DNA of 64,000 bases from Paludibacteraceae bacterium. Its GTDB lineage: Bacteria > Bacteroidota > Bacteroidia > Bacteroidales > Paludibacteraceae. Positions within the stretch are counted from its first letter, which is position 1; each line of letters opens with the position of its first letter. The notes below the pieces were generated by a model. The model searched no databases, was not told where the DNA came from, and saw only the letters and a list, made by a program, of their open reading frames with translations. Shown here piece by piece: positions 59,707 through 64,000 of the stretch. The stretch covers positions 186,001-250,000 of the forward strand of contig JAFTIM010000015.1 in the NCBI GenBank assembly GCA_017456885.1. Direction: 5' to 3'. The position numbers and the translations under genes were made by a program.

Positions 59707-59725
59707 AATCGTACACTTCGTTTTG
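59706..59725 (-). promoter_or_regulatory. left-end transposase site L2
   Basis: On the minus strand AAAACGAAGTGTACGATTT, matching L1, R1 and R2. Its core is 93 bp from that of L1. Confidence 0.75.
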
Positions 59726-59798
59726 AACGAGTCTCAATACAAAACCGCACATAACTCACTGATAACAAATAGGTTTGACCACTCAAAGCACCATACTC

Positions 59799-59825
59799 AT
59801 ATTGTACGCTTCGTTTTTATGCCCA
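59799..59825 (-). promoter_or_regulatory. left terminus and transposase site L1
   Basis: Read inward from 59825: TGGGCATAAAAACGAA then GCGTACAATAT. The ACGAA core begins 11 bases from the end, as at the right end. The terminal CA on the plus strand is canonical for Mu-type elements. Confidence 0.8.
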
Positions 59826-59830
59826 TACTA
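59826..59830. repeat. target-site duplication TACTA, copy 2
   Basis: TACTA directly outside the left end, followed by AAAG and the res ATG at 59835. Confidence 0.9.
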
Positions 59831-59834
59831 AAAG

Positions 59835-62054
59835 ATGAATTTAATGAATTTTCAGTTAAAAGCGATAAAAAACCTGCTTGAATGTATGGAGGATAATTCC
59901 ATGCGTGAAATAATCCTCAAAAGCCCCACGGGCAGCGGCAAAACCATTATGCTGACGCATTTTATGGACGAGTACGCCAAAGAACACGCAAAAACCGTGT
60001 TTGTATGGCTTACCCCGGGCAAAGGCGACTTGGAAACGCAAAGCAAGGCTAAAATGGACAAGTATATCCACAATGCGCAAACGAAATTGCTTGCCGACGT
60101 GATGACGTGCGGTTTTGAAGAAAACGATTCCTGTTTTATCAACTGGGAAAAACTCACGAAAAAAGGCAATAACTCCTTAAAAGACAGCGAGCGCACCAAC
60201 TTTTTGGAATGGATAGAAAAGGCGTTGAACAATGGCTTGTCGTTCAAAATCATCATAGACGAAAGCCATCAAAACTTTACGGACAAAGCCGATGCTATCG
60301 TGCAACTTTTCAAAACGGACAAGATTATCCGTTGTTCGGCTACCCCTATCGTGGACAAAAAGGCAAAACTCATCGAAATTACGGAAGAGGACGTTATTGC
60401 CGAAGGACTTATCAAAAAGCTGCTTGTTATCAACGAAAACTTTCCGCAAACAATCGAAACGGAGAATCAGACGTGGTATCTTCTGGAGTGCGCTCTTAAA
60501 AAGCAACGTGAAATCCGTTCTTTGTTTTTGCAAAAGGGCGTGGACGTCAATCCTCTTATCGTCGTGCAACTTCCTAACAACAGCGACTTGCTGTGCGAAA
60601 GCGTTGAACAGTATTTTTCCGAGCAAGGAATCACTATCGAAAATGAAACGCTTGCCGTGTGGCTTTCAAGCAGGCACGAAAACATTGATATAAACGATAA
60701 CGGAATTATCAAAAACATTTCCGAAAACAATGGCAAACAAGTTGCCGTCATTATGAAGCAAGCCGTTGCAACGGGTTGGGACTGTCCGCGCGCACATATT
60801 CTTGTAAAACTGCGTGAAAACATGGACGAAACGTTCGAGATACAGACAATCGATCGTATTCGCCGTATGCCCGAAGCAAAACATTACGACAACGACGTTT
60901 TGGACTGTTGCTACCTTTACACGTTCGACGGAAAGTTTACCGCCGGCGTAAAAGAGGCACTCTGCAAAGGCGCGCTTGACGGAAAAAATATTTTTCTTAA
61001 AAACGAGTACAAGTCGTTTATCCTTACCAAAGAACAACGTACAATGGTTACGGATTTGCGCGATCCGAGAAAAGCGTTGGCCTCTATCGCAAGTTACTTC
61101 AAAGCTACATACGGTTTGTCGGGCAATAAAAAGGAAAATAAAACAAGATTGGAAACGGCGGGATTTGTTTTCTCCGATTCTATCAACACCTATACGCAAT
61201 CGGGCAGTGTTGCCACGCTTTCGGATTTGGGTGATCGCGACAATCTGAACACAATCACCGTAAAAGAAACAGTAAACACGCATAAACTCGGGCGCGACCG
61301 CCATCATTGTATCGGCGTTATAGGGCGAGAAATCGGTATGGAATACAAGTATATGCAAACCATCATCGGCAAGTTGTTCGGGGACAAATTCGAGTATTCA
61401 AATAAATTACTTGCTCTTTCCACACGAGAATTGTATGCGTTTATCATAAACAATGTGGATATATTGCGCAGAGGCGTTCGTGAGGCAATGGCTGCACAAC
61501 TTGCACAGGGCGTTATATCTCCCGATATGGTTTCGACAAAGGAATTCGCGCTGCCGCGCGTCTGCAAGTTTACATACGATAGCACAAGCAAGGTACAGTC
61601 GGAAAGCGTGAAAAACGTTTATCAGGGCTATTTGATGTCCGCCGAGCCACGTTCCGCGTCCGAAAAGAAGTTTGAAAAGTTTTGCGAAAAGTGTTCCGCC
61701 GTCGATTGGATTTACAAAAACGGAGATAAAGGCGATGAGTATTTGTCTGTCGTCTATCTTGATAACGGCAACCGTCAAAAATTGTTCTACCCCGACTATA
61801 TTGTGTCGGTACGCGGCGAAACGTGGATTATCGAAACGAAAGGCGGATTCGACAAAGCCGGCAACAGCGAGAATATAGACATTTTTACGGCGAAAAAGTT
61901 TGAGGTTTTGAAAACGTATCTTGAAAAATACGGCTTGAAAGGCGGTATCGTCCGTTTTGATAAAAACAGTGACGAACTTTGTATTTGCACCGACAATTAC
62001 AGCGACGATATCCATTCCGACAGTTGGAGGCTTCTTGACGAGGGGTTTTTGTAA
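59835..62054 (+). CDS. res: type III restriction endonuclease subunit (Res)
   Basis: Helicase-nuclease of the type III system, 739 residues. Superfamily 2 motifs: SPTGSGKT (motif I, about 30-37), IIIDESHQNF (motif II, about 140-148), IRCSATPIV (motif III), VAVIMKQAVATGWDCPRAHI and IQTIDRIRRMPEAKH (motifs V-VI). The C-terminal PD-(D/E)xK nuclease reads FYPDYIV...TWIIETKGG near 652-672. It is complete, though shorter than many Res proteins. The prophage has separated it from mod and its promoter; the ATG is 9 bases from the phage end, so expression depends on read-through from the phage or on a new promoter. Confidence 0.92.
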   Translation: MNLMNFQLKAIKNLLECMEDNSMREIILKSPTGSGKTIMLTHFMDEYAKEHAKTVFVWLTPGKGDLETQSKAKMDKYIHNAQTKLLADVMTCGFEENDSCFINWEKLTKKGNNSLKDSERTNFLEWIEKALNNGLSFKIIIDESHQNFTDKADAIVQLFKTDKIIRCSATPIVDKKAKLIEITEEDVIAEGLIKKLLVINENFPQTIETENQTWYLLECALKKQREIRSLFLQKGVDVNPLIVVQLPNNSDLLCESVEQYFSEQGITIENETLAVWLSSRHENIDINDNGIIKNISENNGKQVAVIMKQAVATGWDCPRAHILVKLRENMDETFEIQTIDRIRRMPEAKHYDNDVLDCCYLYTFDGKFTAGVKEALCKGALDGKNIFLKNEYKSFILTKEQRTMVTDLRDPRKALASIASYFKATYGLSGNKKENKTRLETAGFVFSDSINTYTQSGSVATLSDLGDRDNLNTITVKETVNTHKLGRDRHHCIGVIGREIGMEYKYMQTIIGKLFGDKFEYSNKLLALSTRELYAFIINNVDILRRGVREAMAAQLAQGVISPDMVSTKEFALPRVCKFTYDSTSKVQSESVKNVYQGYLMSAEPRSASEKKFEKFCEKCSAVDWIYKNGDKGDEYLSVVYLDNGNRQKLFYPDYIVSVRGETWIIETKGGFDKAGNSENIDIFTAKKFEVLKTYLEKYGLKGGIVRFDKNSDELCICTDNYSDDIHSDSWRLLDEGFL

Positions 62055-62082
62055 AAAACTTGATTCGTTTTAACAAAACAGG

Positions 62083-62117
62083 TAAAAAAAAGAGCCGTCT
62101 TTACAGATGACTCTTTT
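62083..62117 (+). terminator. terminator between res and sufD
   Basis: AAAAAAAGAG...CTCTTTTTT around an imperfect stem (62090-62112), 30 bases after res and 20 bases before the convergent sufD end. It can serve both genes. Confidence 0.65.
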
Positions 62118-62134
62118 TTATAGTTTACATTTTT

Positions 62135-63472
62135 TCACTTGCAAATGACACAACCATCGCAATGAGAGCCATTGCCACGCAGACGTTTGTCTATCAGCAT
62201 TCGGATTCTATCCTTTAAACTTGTAATGCGGATATTATCCAATATATCGGCAGCAAATGCCGACATCAACAACAAACGAGCCTCTTTTTCCGAGATGCCT
62301 CGCTGTCGCATATAAAACATCGCATTGTCGTCGAGTTGCCCTATTGTTGCTCCATGGCTGCATTTCACATCGTCGTTATAAATTTCCAACTGTGGTTTGG
62401 TGTACATACGCGCCTCTCTTGTCAGGCAAATATTACGATTGATTTGAAAAGCCTCTGTTTTCGAAGCTCCTTCGGCTACCTGTATCCGACCAAGAAAGTT
62501 TCCTTTTGCGTTTTCGTCTAAAATATACTTAAACAACTCCCTGCTATTGCACGCAGGCACATGATGCAAAATAGATGTCGCATTATCGGAATGCTGATTT
62601 TTCCCGCCGATGAACATTCCGCAAAGCATCGTATTTGCTCCGCAACCATTTAGGTTCACTTTAATGTTGTTTCGTGAAACTCCGTTATGCAAACTAATCA
62701 CGTTGGTAAGCACATTCGAGTTTTCTTTTTGATTTACGACCAACGTGCAGAAATTTTTAGTGGTTTCGGTCGTACTTTCTACCTTGTAATGGTCGTATTC
62801 GGCACCATCATCGACAAAAACCTCGGTGATTCTATTGGCAAAAACATCAACATTTTTATCCATCGTATGATCGCAAACAACCAATTTGGATTTCGCTCCT
62901 TTTCCAATAATAATCACATTGTGGCTATTGGCGAGCAACGGTCGGTTCGCAGCAAGAATATTTACCAACTGAATCGGTTTCTCCAAAGCGACACCTTCAG
63001 GCACATACATAAAAAAGCCGTCTTGTGCAAACATCATATTTAATGCCGAAATGCCATCGTATTGCATATCAATCGAAGCGCCATAGTATTGTCGCAACAG
63101 CTCGGGATAATGTACTGCCGCATATTTCAACCCACAAACAATCACTCCATCGGGCAAATTCGATTGCAACGCAGCAACAAACGTATCGTTTACAACATAA
63201 TACAACAACGATGTAATGCCCGGCACATCGCAATGGAAATTCCGATAAGGATTAAACGTAGGAACCAAACCGCGAACATTGATGCCATAATCAGTAGCAA
63301 ACAACGTTGGCAAATCCATAAAACGATAAAAGTCGGCATCCGACGACGAAAATCCCAATCGGAGAAACTCCTGAAAAGCTTTTTTACGAGAAGCATTCAA
63401 AAGCGCAGGTGAATTCTCCTCAATCAAAGAGCCGTATTCTTCAAAAAAAGATATGAATTGATTGTTTTTCAT
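62135..63472 (-). CDS. sufD: Fe-S cluster assembly protein SufD
   Basis: Scaffold component of the SufBC2D iron-sulfur assembly complex, 445 residues. The beta-helix core with [38 protein letters not shown] and the C-terminal [56 protein letters not shown] are diagnostic. Start at 63472 overlaps the SufC stop (ATGA), and the longer frame from 63499 is not used. The end [13 protein letters not shown] carries three cysteines, unusual and possibly metal-binding. Confidence 0.95.
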   Translation of the reverse strand: MKNNQFISFFEEYGSLIEENSPALLNASRKKAFQEFLRLGFSSSDADFYRFMDLPTLFATDYGINVRGLVPTFNPYRNFHCDVPGITSLLYYVVNDTFVAALQSNLPDGVIVCGLKYAAVHYPELLRQYYGASIDMQYDGISALNMMFAQDGFFMYVPEGVALEKPIQLVNILAANRPLLANSHNVIIIGKGAKSKLVVCDHTMDKNVDVFANRITEVFVDDGAEYDHYKVESTTETTKNFCTLVVNQKENSNVLTNVISLHNGVSRNNIKVNLNGCGANTMLCGMFIGGKNQHSDNATSILHHVPACNSRELFKYILDENAKGNFLGRIQVAEGASKTEAFQINRNICLTREARMYTKPQLEIYNDDVKCSHGATIGQLDDNAMFYMRQRGISEKEARLLLMSAFAADILDNIRITSLKDRIRMLIDKRLRGNGSHCDGCVICK

Positions 63473-64000
63473 TCTGCCGCCAAATCTTTTTTTATCCAAT
63501 CGTAACCTTTTTCTTCCAACTCCAATGCCAACTCCTTTGTTCCCGTTTTAACAATTTTCCCGTCGAAAAGAATATGCACAAAATCGGGTACAATATAGTC
63601 GAGCAACCGCTGATAATGGGTTATCACAATGCTTGCATTCTCTTTCGTTTTCAGTTTATTGACACCGGAAGCCACTATTCGCAACGCATCAATATCCAAC
63701 CCCGAATCCGTTTCGTCCAATATCGAAAGTTTAGGTTCCAACATTGCCATTTGAAATATCTCGTTGCGTTTTTTCTCACCGCCTGAAAATCCCTCGTTCA
63801 CAGAGCGATTAGTCAATTTGTTGTCCATTTCCACAAAATCCTTTTTCTCCCGCATCAAACGCAAAAAGTCGGAAGCCGACAACGGGGTTTCTCCACTATA
63901 TTTTCGCTGTTCGTTGATTGCCGTCCGCATAAAATTAACCATACTGACTCCGGGTATTTCGACAGGATATTGAAAACTTAAGAAGATACCTTCGCAGGCA
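63469..64000 (-). CDS. sufC: Fe-S assembly ATPase SufC (5' part outside window)
   Basis: ABC-type ATPase of the SufBCD complex. The frame is open at base 64000, so about 176 residues of the C-terminal part are seen. It includes [20 protein letters not shown] (the Q-loop region), the signature [20 protein letters not shown], Walker [17 protein letters not shown], and the switch His in [13 protein letters not shown]. Sequence upstream of the ATG at 63942 is clearly coding, so that ATG is internal. It is translationally coupled to sufD. Confidence 0.95.
   Translation of the reverse strand, partial: ACEGIFLSFQYPVEIPGVSMVNFMRTAINEQRKYSGETPLSASDFLRLMREKKDFVEMDNKLTNRSVNEGFSGGEKKRNEIFQMAMLEPKLSILDETDSGLDIDALRIVASGVNKLKTKENASIVITHYQRLLDYIVPDFVHILFDGKIVKTGTKELALELEEKGYDWIKKDLAAE

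Larger units (their letters stand above)
27745..59825. mobile_element. Mu-like transposable prophage, 32,081 bp, complete
   Basis: The ends are set by a 5-bp target duplication and by inverted terminal sites whose ACGAA core starts exactly 11 bases inside each end. Gene content is that of a Mu-like myovirus: repressor, MuA-like DDE transposase, MuB-like ATPase, GemA, Gam, terminase, DUF935-type portal, F- and G-like head proteins, protease-scaffold, capsid, sheath, tube, tape measure, baseplate and tail fibres. The left end (repressor side) is at 59825 and the right end at 27745. No large deletion is visible, so the element could be functional, apart from an atypical right terminal dinucleotide. 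Genes at 44.4-50.8 kb run opposite to the rest of the late genes. Confidence 0.95.

Noticed and set aside
1-64000. tRNA, rRNA, tmRNA or riboswitch genes
   Set aside because: I saw no tRNA cloverleaf, rRNA segment or recognisable riboswitch core on either strand, but without a covariance search a divergent one could be missed.

Overview
The window is chromosomal DNA of a Bacteroidota bacterium, most likely of the order Bacteroidales. Evidence: repeated TAnnTTTG (-7) promoter boxes and almost no Shine-Dalgarno sequences, GldJ- and GldF-like genes, a TonB receptor with the Bacteroidales-type N-terminus, and clade-typical asnS, cdaA, lpxB, surE and suf genes. Genus cannot be read from the sequence.

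Layout. 1-3.4 kb (minus): aroQ (cut by the window edge), asnS, gldJ-like lipoprotein. 3.5-7.0 kb (plus): folP, cdaA, an MBL-fold hydrolase and an acyltransferase. 7.1-11.3 kb (plus): a block visibly richer in G+C holding a TonB receptor, an SpmA/SpmB-type fusion and ybeY. 11.3-14.6 kb (minus): a secreted protein, lpxB, a small membrane protein, surE, gldF. 14.6-17.0 kb (minus): a GntR/ABC-transporter operon. 17.1-25.5 kb (plus): a stress protein, a UbiA prenyltransferase, an AsmA-like protein, Maf, a TPR protein and a TraB/GumN protein. 26.0-62.1 kb: a type III restriction-modification operon (mod, res) split by a prophage. 62.1-64 kb (minus): sufD and the end of sufC.

The prophage is Mu-like and its ends can be set to the base: 27745-59825 (32,081 bp), flanked by the 5-bp duplication TACTA (27740-27744 and 59826-59830). 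Two transposase-site-like repeats lie at each end in inverted orientation. Removing the phage and one TACTA restores mod with its own stop codon (TAC TAA), three bases, then the ATG of res. In the lysogen Mod gains 27 phage-encoded residues and ends inside the loop of a terminator hairpin. Read from the left end (high coordinates), the phage has: a repressor facing a divergent early operon (small regulators, MuA-like transposase, MuB-like ATPase, a second P-loop ATPase, GemA, Gam); a head/packaging block in the opposite orientation (terminase, portal, F-like and G-like proteins); and a capsid-tail-lysis block on the minus strand ending in tail-fibre genes.

The accessory parts of the phage are the most interesting: a run of promoter-terminator units that looks like tandem small-RNA genes (49.73-50.27 kb) plus one more at 50.80-50.90 kb; a membrane-protein cassette flanked by duplicated palindromes; a secreted beta-repeat protein fitted between two baseplate genes; a tape-measure 5' end present in three versions with small divergent membrane-protein genes; a probable -1 frameshift in the tail chaperone; and an F-like head protein with an extra, possibly toxin-like C-terminal domain. 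All functions are by-eye family assignments with no database search.
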